From contig CM049322.1 in the NCBI GenBank assembly GCA_026874595.1, positions 24,897,400 to 24,961,399 on the forward strand: 64,000 bases of DNA, written 5' to 3'. Source of the DNA: Sipunculus nudus (Eukaryota > Annelida > Sipuncula > Golfingiida > Sipunculidae). This document shows, piece after piece, positions 1 through 12,049 of this stretch (the first letter of the stretch is position 1; each line of letters starts with the position of its first letter). Below the pieces are notes generated by a model, which worked only from the letters and a program-made list of their open reading frames with translations, had not been told where the DNA came from and did no database searches. The translations under genes and the position numbers were made by a program.

Positions 1-2690
1 CCTAATTTCAAGTTTTTAAGGAGACTTTTCATGGGCCTCTCAGCATGTCAAGAGAGAAGATTCTAGGTCCAGTTGTTACGATTTGTGCCATGTTAACAGA
101 TGACCGCATCTTATGAGGTCTCAAAAATAGAGAAAAAAATTCGTAAAAATAAAAAAAAATACAGGTGGCGCCACCATACTGCAGAAACTGATGACACATT
201 CCATGATCAATATCCATGCAAAGAATCATGGTGATCACTGCAATAGTTGTTTAGATACTTGAGCTTTTGTATCAAATTTTCCATTATTCTGGGGGGTACT
301 TCGGAGCCCCATAGCTCAAAGCTTATGGGTAACAGAGACCTAATTTCAGGTTTCCAAAAAGACTTTTTATGGGCCTCCCTGCATGTCAAGAGAGAAGATT
401 CTAGGTGTAGTCGTTACGATTTGTGCCCTGTTAAAAGATGGCCACATCTTCAAAGGTCTTGAAAAAAGAGGAAAAAAAATTCGTAAAAATTTGAAAAAAA
501 TAGATGTGGCGCACCCTCTCTGCAGAAACTGATGGAACAGCTCATGATCAATATGTATGCCAAAAATCATGACCATCAGTGTTGAAGTTATTGATATACT
601 GCACTTTTTGTATCAAATTTTCCATTATTCTGGGGGGTATTTTGGAGCTATACAGCCTAAAGAACATGGGTAACAGAGACCTAATTTCAGGTTTCCATGG
701 AGAATTTTCATGGGTCTCCCTGTGTGTCAAGAATGAAGATTCTAGGTCCAGTTTTTATGATTTGTGCCCTGTTAACAGATGTTCATATATTTAAAGGCCT
801 CAAAAATAGATAAAACATTCGTAAAAAAAAACCGAACAAATACAGGTTGTGCCACCAGTCTGCAGGAACTGATGGAACACCTCTTGATCAATAGTTATGC
901 CACAAATCATGACCATCAGTGAAGTAGTTATTGAGATATTGAAGTTTTTGTATGAAATTTTTGACTACTCTGGGGGTACTTTGGGGTCCCATAGCTCGAA
1001 GGATATGGGTAACAGAGACCTAATTTTTGGTTTCCATCGAGACTTTTCATAGGTCTCTCAGTGTTTTGAGAATGAAGATTCTAGGTCCAGTTGTTACGAT
1101 TTGTGCCATGCTAACAGATGACAGCATCCTTAAAGGTCTCAAAAATAGAGGAAGAAATCGTAAAAAAATCAAACAATATAGGTGGCGCCACCAGTCTGCA
1201 GGAACTGATGGAACATCTCATAATCAATATTTATGCCAAAAATCATGACCATCAGTGATGTAGTTATTGAGATATTGAAGTTTTTGTATGAAATTTTTGA
1301 CTACTCTGGGGGGGTACTTTGGGGCCCCATAGCTCGAAGGATATGGGTAACAGAGACCTTATTTCTGGTTCCATGGAGACTTTTCATAGGTCTTCTAGTG
1401 TGTCGAGAATGAAGATTCTAGGTCCAGTCGTTACGATTTGTGCCATGCTAACAGATGACAGCATCCTTAAAGGTCTCAAAAATAGAGGAAAAAATCGTAA
1501 AAAATCGAACGATACAGGTGGCGCCACCAGTCTGCAGGAACTGATGACACATCTCATGATCAATAGTTATGCCACAAATCATGACCATCAGTCAAGTAGT
1601 TAATGAGATATTGAAGTTTTTGTATGAAATTTTTTACTTTTCTTGGGGGTACTTTAGGGCCCCATAGCTCGAAGAATATGGGTAACAGAGACCTAATTTT
1701 GGTTTCCATGGAGACTTTTCATAGGTCTCTCAGTGTGTCGAGAATGAAGATTCTAGGTCCAGTCATTATGATTTGTGCCACGTTAACAGATGACAGCATC
1801 CTTAAAGGTCTCAAAAACAGAGGAAAAAATCGTAAAAAATCGAACAATACAGGTGGCGCCACAAGTCTGCAGGAACTGATGGAACATCTCATAATCAATA
1901 TGTATGCCAAAAATCATGACCATCAGTGATGTAGTTATTGAGATATTGAAGTTTTTGTATGAAATTTTTGACTACTCTGGGGAGGGGGGGGGGTACTTTG
2001 GGGCCCAATAGCTCGAAGGATATGGTTAACAGAGACCTAATTTCTGGTTTCCAAGGATATTTTTCATGGACCTCTCAGTGTGTCAAGAATGAAGATTCTA
2101 GGTCCAGTCGTTACAATTTGTGCCATGCTAACAGATGACAGCATCCTTAAAGGTCTCATAAAATAGAGGAAAAAATCATAAAAAAACGAACGATAAAGGT
2201 GGCACCACCAGTCTGCAGGAAGTGATGACACATCTCATGATCAATAGTTATGCCACAAATCATGACCATCAGTCAAGTATTTAATGAGATATTGAAGTTT
2301 TTGTATGAATTTTTTTACTTTTCTGGGGGGTAGTTTGGGGCCCCATAGCTGGAAGGATATGGGTAACAGAGACCTAATTTCTGGTTTCCATGGAGACTTT
2401 TCATAGGTCTCTCAGTGTGTCGAGAATGAAGATTCTAAGTCCAGTCGTTACGATTTGTGCCTTGTTAACAGATGTTCACATTTTTAAAGGTCTCAAAAAT
2501 AGAGAAAAAAATTCGTAAAAAATCGAAAAATACAGGTGGCGCCACCAGTCTTCAGGAACTGATGGAACCTCTTATGATCAATATGTATGCCAAAAATCAT
2601 GACCATCAGTCAAGTAGTTAATGAGATATTGAAGTTTTTGTATGAAATTTTGGACTTTTCTGGGGGGTACTTCGGGGCCCCATCAGTCAG
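1..2690 (+). repeat. Tandem array of a ~340-bp unit (about 8 copies)
   Basis: The phrase AACAGAGACCTAATTTC recurs at about 331, 672, 1011, 1349, 1684, 2028 and 2365, giving a period of 335-344 bp. The first unit is cut by the window edge and the last stops near 2687. Each unit has a GGTGGCGCCACC-type palindrome, a CTGCAGGAACTGATG segment, a poly-G/GGGGTACTTTGGGG segment and a TTCTAGGTCCAG segment. Copies 3-8 are closer to each other than to the first two. Short open frames in both strands recur with the unit but differ in frame breaks, so I see no gene. Related units occur inverted at 12050-14080 and in the same sense at 61081-62060. Confidence 0.9.
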
Positions 2691-3489
2691 CTGAGCTAAA
2701 AAGTATTAACTTACGGAAACCTGTAACATTTTAGCAATTTTTTTGGTATAGAAATCTAGGGTCATGCCCATTTGTTAGGCGAAAGTATCCAAATATACAA
2801 AACTTTTGCATATACATGGCTTTAAATGTTGCATATTGGGAAAATTGAAAGTATCATCATGAAGTATTAGACAAATCAGACATGGTCATTCAGGGGGAAT
2901 TTATTGATTCACATGGAATTACCAAATAAATGAAAACTATCCATACAAATTTGATACCCTGTTTTAAGGAAGAAAACTTAGTATCACCTAAATTATTATT
3001 TTCCCTGTAATATAGTAAAAATTGAGCACATTAGAATGAATGACAATTTTATCAAATGTATGGCTCGGAAAGATTTTTATCATATACTGTGGCCGTAAAG
3101 GGCAGACATTAACATTTATGGAAATTGCTGAGAAAATATGTCCTGGCTTTAAAAAAGGGGATGAAACTACTGCATGTGCTTGACAATTAAAATATACTTA
3201 AAAGTGTTTTCTTTATAAATCCTGGTAATTGAGATCACTTCATTTTGGCAAGTTCTGCCCCCCCCCCCCCCGTACTAAACTACTGAATCTAAAGGCAGAG
3301 TATCACTGTTAATGGACAACTGCTTCATTTGAAGTTCTCCAAAATAGACATAAAAATGTGTAAAAAAAAAGTCCAAACTAGAATGGCTCTGTTTTTGCAG
3401 TGCACAACAGATATACGTCTCCCCCATTAAGTTCCTCCAAAAACATAAGGGGTAAAACTTGCAATATCTCCAATCAATGAATCTAGGTC
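2688..3489. other. Non-genic stretch with one HINE-like terminus
   Basis: At 2691-2712 there is a reverse copy of the AGCTCAGCTGA left terminus of the dispersed family described at 6031-8637, directly abutting the end of the 340-bp array. The rest is AT-rich with a C homopolymer at 3258-3271. I see no coding signal. Confidence 0.5.
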
Positions 3490-4460
3490 TCAGCAGATTA
3501 GACTTTGAAAGTCAAGGTCACTAGCTGCTTTTCGAACTCTGATTACATTTTGGCAGAAAAACTGATGTCAAATTTGAAGAAAAATCTTCATTACTGACAA
3601 AGTTATTTGGGTCACAATAAGCCGAGAATTGCATATGTTTTGACCCTGAAGATCTAGGTTCAAGGTCACAGGATTTCTATCACGTCCAAGATTTTGGTAG
3701 GAACAATGAGTGTTTCAAATTTTGGAGGAACATATGCAGCCCTTCAAAAGTTATCTCATCCACAAGACAATAACTATACTTCCAGTGATCCTGGTCAAGG
3801 TCACCAGGTTTAAAACTCTTCTAAGAGCTTGGTAGTAACAATTGTTGTACCAAATTTGAGGATAAAATTGGAAATACTACAAAAGTTATGGGGTTCATAA
3901 AAATATTACATTTCGGGAATTTTAACATTGAAGAGAAAGGTCAAGGTCACCAGGTTTTGAACTTGTCCGAGAACATGGTAGGAACAATTGGTGTACCAAA
4001 TTTGAGGACAAAATGTGGAATACTTCAGAAGTTATGAGGTTCACAAAAATGTCATATTTCTGCAGATTTGACCTTGAAGATGATGGTTAAGATCAGTTTT
4101 TTTAACTTGTCCTTGATTTTTGTAGGAACAATTGCTGTGTCAAATTTGAGGACAAAATGTTTATACTTCAAAAGTTATGGGGTTACAAAATTTTACATTT
4201 TGGCAGATTTGACCTTGAAGATGATGGTCAAGGTTACCGGTTTTCAAAATTTTTCAAAAACTTGGCAGGAACAATATGTGTACCAAATTTGAGGGGAAAA
4301 TGTAGAATACTTCAAAAGTTATGGGGTTCACAAATATTTCACATTTCGGCAGATTTTACCTTGAATATGAAGGCCTAGGTCACTGGTTTTCAAACTCCTC
4401 CGCATGAACAATGGAGTGTTTCAAATTTTGGCGGAAAATATGCAGACCTTGAAAAGTTAA
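3490..4460 (+). repeat. Degenerate tandem array, unit ~143 bp
   Basis: CAAATTTGAGGA-type segments recur at about 3851, 3996, 4141 and 4283, with weaker versions near 3557 and 3713, giving a period of 142-146 bp and roughly six units. Each unit pairs a TCAAGGTCA or TGACCTTGA motif with AGGAACAATTG and AAAAGTTATGGGGTTCAC. Units have diverged by substitution and small indels. Short reading frames here shift between units and are not convincing as genes. Confidence 0.75.
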
Positions 4461-4589
4461 CGCGTTTACAAGATATCCTACAGATGAGGACGACGATGAC
4501 AGAAGATGGCACTGAAAACAACATGCCTCAGGGATAGGTTGAACTTTTACAACGGGTATATCGCCCATACTCAAATGTGTCTACAGTTT

Positions 4590-4829
4590 CTAGGCCATTT
4601 TAGTGCTGGAAACGAGTGCCTGTGCTCGATAGCATGTCCATGGATCAGGCAGCACTGAACCATCATCTGTGGTCAACATGAATTTGTTCATATACACCTG
4701 CTGATCATCTGGTGTTGTCGGGAATATGAGGTGCTCTGTTGACTTTAGTTGAGTTTGATTTTGAACATTCTGAGGGAAGCGCGGAGGTTGCCATTGTTTA
4801 GCCTCCAGCAGGAAACCCAGTATATACAT
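4590..4829 (-). CDS. Possible coding fragment of unknown function
   Basis: A 79-codon frame whose second half reads like ordinary protein (for example PDDQQVYMNKFMLTTDDG and LPDPWTCYRAQALVSS) rather than the Ile/Tyr/Lys-rich translations of neighbouring repeats. A possible acceptor (TTCCCTCAG on the minus strand, about 4769-4777) would make the natural start of an exon later than the first Met, because the first codons lie inside the 29-bp minisatellite. I do not recognise a domain. It may be the tail of a host gene, a decayed transposon protein, or chance. Confidence 0.25.
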   Translation of the reverse strand: MYILGFLLEAKQWQPPRFPQNVQNQTQLKSTEHLIFPTTPDDQQVYMNKFMLTTDDGSVLPDPWTCYRAQALVSSTKMA

Positions 4830-4932
4830 ATCAATAAAGTCAAAGCCAGTATATACATATCAATAAAGTCAAAGCCAGTATATACATATCAATAAAGTCA
4901 AAGCCAGTATATACATATCAATAAAGTCAAAG
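4817..4932 (+). repeat. 29-bp minisatellite, four copies
   Basis: Four head-to-tail copies start at 4817, 4846, 4875 and 4904. I see no differences between copies. Each contains CCAGTATATACATATC and AATAAAG. The absence of differences suggests recent amplification. Confidence 0.95.
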
Positions 4933-6030
4933 CCATATTACAATGAGTCCTGCTCTTTTGATATCCACCTCTGTGTCCCTAGATAACAGCTGGATTGCCA
5001 CTGAAGTTCCATGGTGAATCAAATTCTATCTCTATAGAAGTACATGTACCATACCCTCCCCCCCCCCCCCCTTCAGCTAATTAACTTATAATTTAATAAC
5101 TTAACAGGATTAACCTGACCATATCTTTGTAAAATATAAGGTGTGTAATGTTGTCATCCAATACTGTCCTCCAGCTAGAGCACTCAGCTTGTGACTCTGG
5201 GCATAATACATACTTGATAGAAATGGATCCCTTTATCCTCGAGTTTTGTTTTTTTTTTTTTTATTTCAGTATATATGCATGTACATGAAAAATATTGGGC
5301 CGTGTCTGTTTATTTTCCACCATTAAAATGTTAAATCTAACCGTTTAAGATATGATAAGGTATGATATGTTTTTTTAAGCATTTAAGCCATGTACGCTAC
5401 TGAACACCTGGCATAAATTAGTTTGTGTGGTCAATATGTTGTACAAAGGTATATGTTTATGGTTATGTGTGGACAATTAATCATGACTAGGTTTAAAGTC
5501 TTTGCTCATATACTAATGAGGTGATTTGCTTAGGAGGTAACTGGCAGGTGAATATTACCTGGCTCACTATAACTGCTCATCACTGCAGTACCAATTACAC
5601 AATTAAGTAAAGCTAAAAGCTATAGTGAGCACTTTACCATGGTCTTTATCAACGCTATATGATGACCAAACTTAATATGATAGAAATTAAATTACATTTG
5701 CTGATTTTATTTATTCCCATCTTATTTCAACCCAAATGCCTAAAAACAAATCTACCTAGCTTCCATTAGATACATATACTACCTAAGTATGATTTGATGG
5801 CTGGCTGTCAGTAGTCATAACAGCTGCAAACTTCCCTCTTAATGTTTTTTTTAGCAGTGTTAAACGTACATGAAAGATGTGTTTAAGGAAACATTAACTG
5901 TAGCTGTTCAATATTGGAAAATACAAAATATATATATGTAATCATATCAATTTTTCATGAATAGGATTACATTGGGAGAGTACAAATACTTTCCTTTTAA
6001 AATAAATATAATCGATTACGATTACTTAAA
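4933..6030. other. No gene seen
   Basis: AT-rich sequence with a C homopolymer at 5058-5071 and a T run near 5250. No long reading frame, RNA gene or clear repeat unit was recognised. Confidence 0.5.
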
Positions 6031-8637
6031 AACAAGGGACCTATGGGTCACGACGCTCAGCTGTTATATATGATAATAAAATATTATTTAGAAATGAGGC
6101 ACATGCTGGTTTTGTGTGGGAATAAATATAAGCTGTATTATGAGTTGTTGTTGCTTAGCTTATGTATGATTTTGATAGTACCTTTGGAGACAGGGAAGAG
6201 GATTGATTTCATTTATTTTATTAACAAATGGAGTACTATTGTCACACAGATTTTGACTTGGCCATATAACTTAAAAGCAGAATATATAAGGGTTTAACTA
6301 TTAATTAAAAAAAATTACAAATATTGTCCCAAATATAATTTTTATTAAAAATAATAAGAGAATCATGATTTTTTTTTAAATGAGATATAACTGAAATGAT
6401 TTTAAAAATAATATTAAAGAATATATTCATAAATGCATTCATGAATACATTTTGAAAGTATTTGCACTGGTATTCATATACTTTCATTTTTACCTGAATT
6501 CCCATTCTTTATGCAAGAAATTTTATAATGGAGTACATAATGATATTCGTATATAAATACAATTACAAAGTATTCGCACCATGTCTGGTATTTATTCAGT
6601 TTTCACCAAACAATGATGTTGAGAATCCAGAATATACAAAATTCACACATTTAAATAATGATCATAAGTACCTGGTTTTATGGCTTTTATTTATATAAAA
6701 AATAACTTTAATAAATTCATTTAGGACTAATTTCACATCAATGTACACACTAGACACAGTAGGAATCTAGATTAATATTATCAACTGCATCTTTGTCTAT
6801 CATTAATTTCCATCATATGATCCCTAATGATTAGTAATGAATGATATGATTTACTTCTTTATCATTAAAATTGAACTGAAAAATACCATAGGTGACTGCA
6901 TGGTGTTATTTGGAATACGTGGCATTCTATCCATCGATACAAGATTCTTATATCATCAGTAACTGCAAGTTAATTTCCTGTTATTATAAACTAACAAATT
7001 CCTTTTCTGTTTTTCTTTAATTTTTTATTAAAAACCAATAAAAATTTATTAATTTATTGTTTATTGTTATGTAGTTGGTTAAAACTACTAGATGAGTTGG
7101 GTTTGACACCTGGATCAACTGTGGCTGGCCATAAGCTGCCTGGATTCCCGTGTATTCTCGCCTCAAGCATGCATAATTTGCTGAAAGTTCAACAAGGTCA
7201 ACATACAGGTGACTCAAGAGGGGCTTGAGAGAGCCAAAGTCTGACAGGGTCTCATAAAAACATTAATAAAAGCTACAATTTTTGGCCAATTTCTTTCAGC
7301 TTTCTAAACTTAAAAGCTGAAATCCTTATGTGTGTATGATATGAAAATTATATCAACAGTGTTCACTGGAAACAAACGTGCTATGGTCAAAGTTGGGCAA
7401 AATTTAAGTTACTAATTTTACATTTATACTAATAACTTATAAAATTTGAAAAATTCATAACTAATTTTGGGTATTCAATTGAATCTTGATTAAATAATGT
7501 TACATCCCTGACAAAAAATCTCTAGCTTCAGCAATCTCCTTGTTAAGGGAGTAAATATATTTCTTGATTTTTTACAAAGTGCATTATGTTTGGGCCCATA
7601 ACTTAAAACAATTACGCAATACTGACATCATTCTGGCATGTGCATAGAGAATGAAAAATATGTATATTATTTATGATTAAAGTCAGATCAGTGGTTTTGA
7701 TATTAGGCAGTCTTGAAGTGTAACAATGGGTTTTTAATGGAAAAATGAAGTTTTTCAATAATATCTTGAAGGTATTAAGCCCTAGTGACCAAATTCTTGG
7801 CATGGTAGGGGATTTTGGAGACATCTAGCTGTATGCCGAATTAAAGGAACTAAGAGCTGAAGCTGAGGAGCTGAGCTCTTGCAAACTGCATAACACTAGC
7901 TTGATGTAAAAAATATGTTACATGGTGCTTGAAAACCTAAATAAAATCTACAGTTTTTGATCAACTGGTTTCAAATTTTTTGTGTTAACAGTTGAAAAGG
8001 TAGCAAAAACATGCTGTGAAAATTAAATCCACAGTACTTACAGGAAAAAACGTGCCATGGTCAAAGTTGGGCAAAATTTAAGGTACCAATTTTTTATTTT
8101 TATTAATATTTTAAAAAATTTAAAAGATTGTCATCTAAATTTGGGTATACAATTTAATTTTGATTAATTAAAGTTATATTACTGGAAAAAAGGTCCATAG
8201 CTTTAACATGTTTTGTGTTAGTGATCAAATATCTTTCCTGATTTTTTACAAAATGCATTTAATTGGGCCCACAACTTTTTTAAATTCTATAATAGAGACG
8301 TAATTTCTTGAATGTACATAGGAACTATATAGAGGAATATTTATGGTAATTATGAGGAAAAACAGATGAGTGGTTTTGAAATAAGGCAGTCCTGAAGTGT
8401 GAAAATAGGTTTTTAATAAAAAATTGAGGTTTTTCCTTAATTTCTCAAAGGAACAAAGTCGAAAAGACCCAGTTTTCGGCTTGGTAGGAGATCTTTGGGA
8501 CATCTAACATTATGCCGAATTTTGGATTCCTAGGTCTTACGGTTTCAAAACGTGCCACATCTACGGAAGGACAGACTGACGGACGGACAATGGACCACAA
8601 CTATAGCTCAGATGACTTAAAGTCAGCTGAGCTAAAA
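6031..8637 (-). mobile_element. Full-length HINE-like non-autonomous element, ~2.6 kb (minus orientation)
   Basis: Both family termini are present. The right terminus (AACAAGGGACC...GCTCAGCTG in this orientation) is at 6031-6062 and the left terminus (...AGTCAGCTGAGCTAAAA) ends at 8637. The left end folds as a hairpin, with arms AGCTCAGCTGACT and AGTCATCTGAGCT around a ~3-nt loop in the consensus. The interior holds two related ~500-bp modules (around 7600-7830 and 8030-8520). A copy in the opposite orientation at 15629-18255 matches along its whole length. No transposase frame is present. Assignment to Helentron-associated elements is inference from the subterminal inverted repeats, the 3' palindrome and the internal microsatellite; another class is possible. 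Confidence 0.7.
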
Positions 8638-8675
8638 ATGATTGTAATTTATAACGATTACTGATTACCCCATAT

Positions 8676-8678
<3 letters not shown>

Positions 8679-8726
<48 letters not shown>
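8679..8726. repeat. (TA)n microsatellite
   Basis: Uninterrupted TA dinucleotides just outside the left end of the preceding element. Confidence 0.98.
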
Positions 8727-8732
<6 letters not shown>

Positions 8733-8879
8733 AAACAGTTTTATAGCCCTATTATGAATTAAATAAGTTTAACTGAAATACATTAAGCGGCCGTTCTGTA
8801 ACACCTATTCTTTTAAATTTTGTCAATTTAACAAATATTTTAGTGACAGCAGTTTTGTCTAAACATAACATTCATTTGG

Positions 8880-9320
8880 AAATTAGTGTGAACTCGCGTA
8901 TCCATGTTAGGGGGAAAAGTTGCGAGCTGCGTCTCGTGCGAACCGTCTCTTTGCGAAATGACTTCAATGCGAAATTACCGATACCCGTTATCCTTATTTT
9001 GACAGGTTGCTATGGCAATGACCTAGGGCATATTTCATCGCATTCAACTGAAATTTCATAAAATTATTACTTTTGCAACACATTTCGTCATCTAACTTTG
9101 ATAATAATGATGGGTTTAACGTTGACCGAATTAATAGCCATTAGACCTAATTTCCCCCGGAAGTACCTCTGTCATTCAGGTTTCGGGCCACCTCTTTCTA
9201 GCATGGGCCCGGAATCGAGCATTAGCCACCGGAAATCAGCCATGCCAATTCAAATGACGAGCCAACAGTTAATAACCAGATTCAAGAAAGATTGTTCAAG
9301 GTGCCCTGGTAAGTATTCCA
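8880..9320 (+). promoter_or_regulatory. Possible CpG-richer promoter and first coding exon
   Basis: This stretch is richer in CpG than its surroundings and appears single-copy in the window. CCGGAAGT, the core of ETS-family sites, occurs at 9157-9164 and again at 9467-9474. A strong donor-like sequence, CCCTG|GTAAGTAT, lies at about 9310. An ATG near 9241 in the context CAGCC-ATG-CC opens a frame (starting MPIQMTSQQLITRFKKD) that runs into this donor. TATA-less, ETS-driven start sites are common for housekeeping genes. No downstream exon is identifiable in the repeats that follow, so this is only a candidate gene start. Confidence 0.3.
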
Positions 9321-9690
9321 GTTGTTTTCTCAATTAAACCCTCCCTGTGAAGGCTTACAGAACAATGGAGGGTGTATACAACTTCAGGAGGTCGGAGCAG
9401 TCCCGTTTGAGTCAGCCATAACCTCCATGACACTATTGGCTATGTGTAAAACCTGGAAGACGGTACCCGGAAGTCGAAAGTCATGGCGTCAGGGTGTAAA
9501 ATATGGATAAATATGTCTAGTTACACGGCTTTGAGTTTAAATTATCCATCGGCAGAACGCGCCCGTGTCTCCCACGTGCCATAGACGTTCATTTAGAACT
9601 GTATCAAAATTATGGTTTACTATTATAATCAATAAATTAAAATAAAGAATTATGGATACAAGTAGGAATTCAAATTTTAAATAAGGCAGG

Positions 9691-10055
<365 letters not shown>

Positions 10056-10715
10056 CTTTAAATAAAAGTGTACCAAGGCCAGGGCTAAGCCTGGCTACAG
10101 CTATAGGTCTGTAACGTAAACATTGCTTATTTAATTATTCTTTCTTGTTTGCATTCCTGTGAATGGAGGCTTAATGTTCAGGCTAGGCTTAGCCTAAAGT
10201 AAACCTGAACAGTGAAAAAAAAATATTTCAGGTCTCTACTGTGATATTGCAAATTTTAATATATATATGTTAAAGAGTAATTAATGCTTGTTCATATAAA
10301 TTAAAATTAAATTACAAACTAAGAACAGTTCAGCATTTAAGTTCTGCTTGCACAGAGTCAAAGGAAAAACATTTTCTTGTAAATTTCCAGTACGGTATGT
10401 CATCATTGCCATGTATTATATTAGTTTATTACAGTAGCATTAGGCTCATCACAATCCCAACAGTAATTATGCAGTAAGCAATAAAATTAAGTGTCTATGT
10501 CAAGGAGTAATTTACTTTTATAGGTAAGGAGTAATTAGATTGATTCCTGTATAAAGGAAGACTTTTAAGGGTGGATGAGTTTGTATTTCTGTTTATCCAT
10601 ATTTGCGTAAAAAAATTTCCTGTAGGAGCTAGAAGTTTCTCTTACTATCCTGGAATAGGTGAATTATGCCGGGCTTAATTTTTCGAGCTAAGACAACACA
10701 GGAATCCATATATTT

Positions 10716-11260
10716 ATGCAGAAAAATGTGGGTTCATTGCATAATAGACACTCAGTTGGTGATTCCACATTTGAATTTTTATGTATTTCAACAATTTATC
10801 TGTTAGTGTTAATCCACATTTATTCTGTGCAAAGTGAACCCACTTTTGATAATTTGTTGTCAATGACTTCTTGTAACACATCCAGAAAAATAAGCCGAGA
10901 AGCTATGCTTATTTTTAACTGCATATATTACTTGTAAAAACTATAATAAATTATTTATATTATTATATAGCAAAAGGCTTAATTAGGTGTTGAACCCACC
11001 TATTTTGTAAGAAAATGTTGGTTCACTTCATGTTCTAGCTGATCTGTGTATGTTTATGATGAACCCACATTTGGTATAATGTCAGTAATGTCACATACAT
11101 GTATCCCATCAAGAAAAGTAAGTGAGGAAATGATCCTTAAATTCTGAAAAAAACATGATTCAGAAATCATATATTATATATATATTGTAAAGTATTGTAG
11201 AAATCTATTTGGCATTGAACACACATATTTCAAAATGAAAATATGGGTTGTGTTGCTGTT
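10716..11260 (+). repeat. Degenerate tandem repeat, period roughly 230-290 bp
   Basis: GAAAAATGTGGGTTCA (near 10720), GAAAATGTTGGTTCA (near 11010) and GAAAATATGGGTTG (near 11235) begin related stretches, each followed by variants of TGAACCCAC. About two and a half poorly conserved units. No gene is supported. Confidence 0.4.
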
Positions 11261-12049
11261 CCATCCCCTTGAAATTCAGCCCTGTATAATACATGTATAT
11301 GAGTCTGCCTGAGTGCAAAAACATAGTATCTGGCCTTTTTAAACTCAGGGGACCATAAGTCATCTGAGCTGTAGTTATGGTCCTTTGTCTGTTGGCCGGA
11401 CATCCATTAACAGGGCATGTTTTGAAACCGTTAGAGCCATGTTCCAATTACAAACATCAATATTCCATTTCGAATGCAAGCAAATAATAACCATGTTTGT
11501 GCATTTAAAATAAAAATAGAAATAAAATGACAATACAAACTTGCTTTTCTCTTGATGTAGAGAAAACATGAATGTAAACTAATTTTTCATGCCATAAAGT
11601 GGTGCTATAAATATCAATATTCTAACATTTTCTGTCTCTTAACAAAACCCTTGTTAACCAAAGATGCTAAATTTGAAATTTCAGATGGAATTTCCAACTT
11701 AAATATTCTTTTGAAATTGTATTCATGAGATTGTGACTGATCTCTCCTTAATTATAACAGACGTAAATCATTGTATAAAGGACTTTTTTAACATAAAATG
11801 ACTCTAGTCTTCTAAAATATTGTAACCATGTCAGTAACAATATATATAGGTTCTTTCCTCTCTGTCTAATCCTTTGTGTCTCCCTGATTCTATAACTAGT
11901 CTGTGGTTGTAGCATGTCAATCAACAAGAGCAATTGCCTAAAAATGTTTTTTATTTTGTAAACATAATAAATATTTTATCAACAGTTAACAATGACTTGA
12001 AGAGTCCATAGAAATATAATTTATTGCAAGAGTGAACATCATTATGCCA
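11261..12049. other. No gene seen
   Basis: AT-rich sequence. At 11344-11400 a divergent relative of the AGTCATCTGAGCT / TGGTCC terminus of the HINE-like family is visible. Otherwise nothing recognised. Confidence 0.45.

Noticed and set aside
1027-1929. Repeated 70-100-codon frames in the first array
   Set aside because: Frame length tracks the 340-bp tandem unit and differs between units by indels; a by-product of the repeat.
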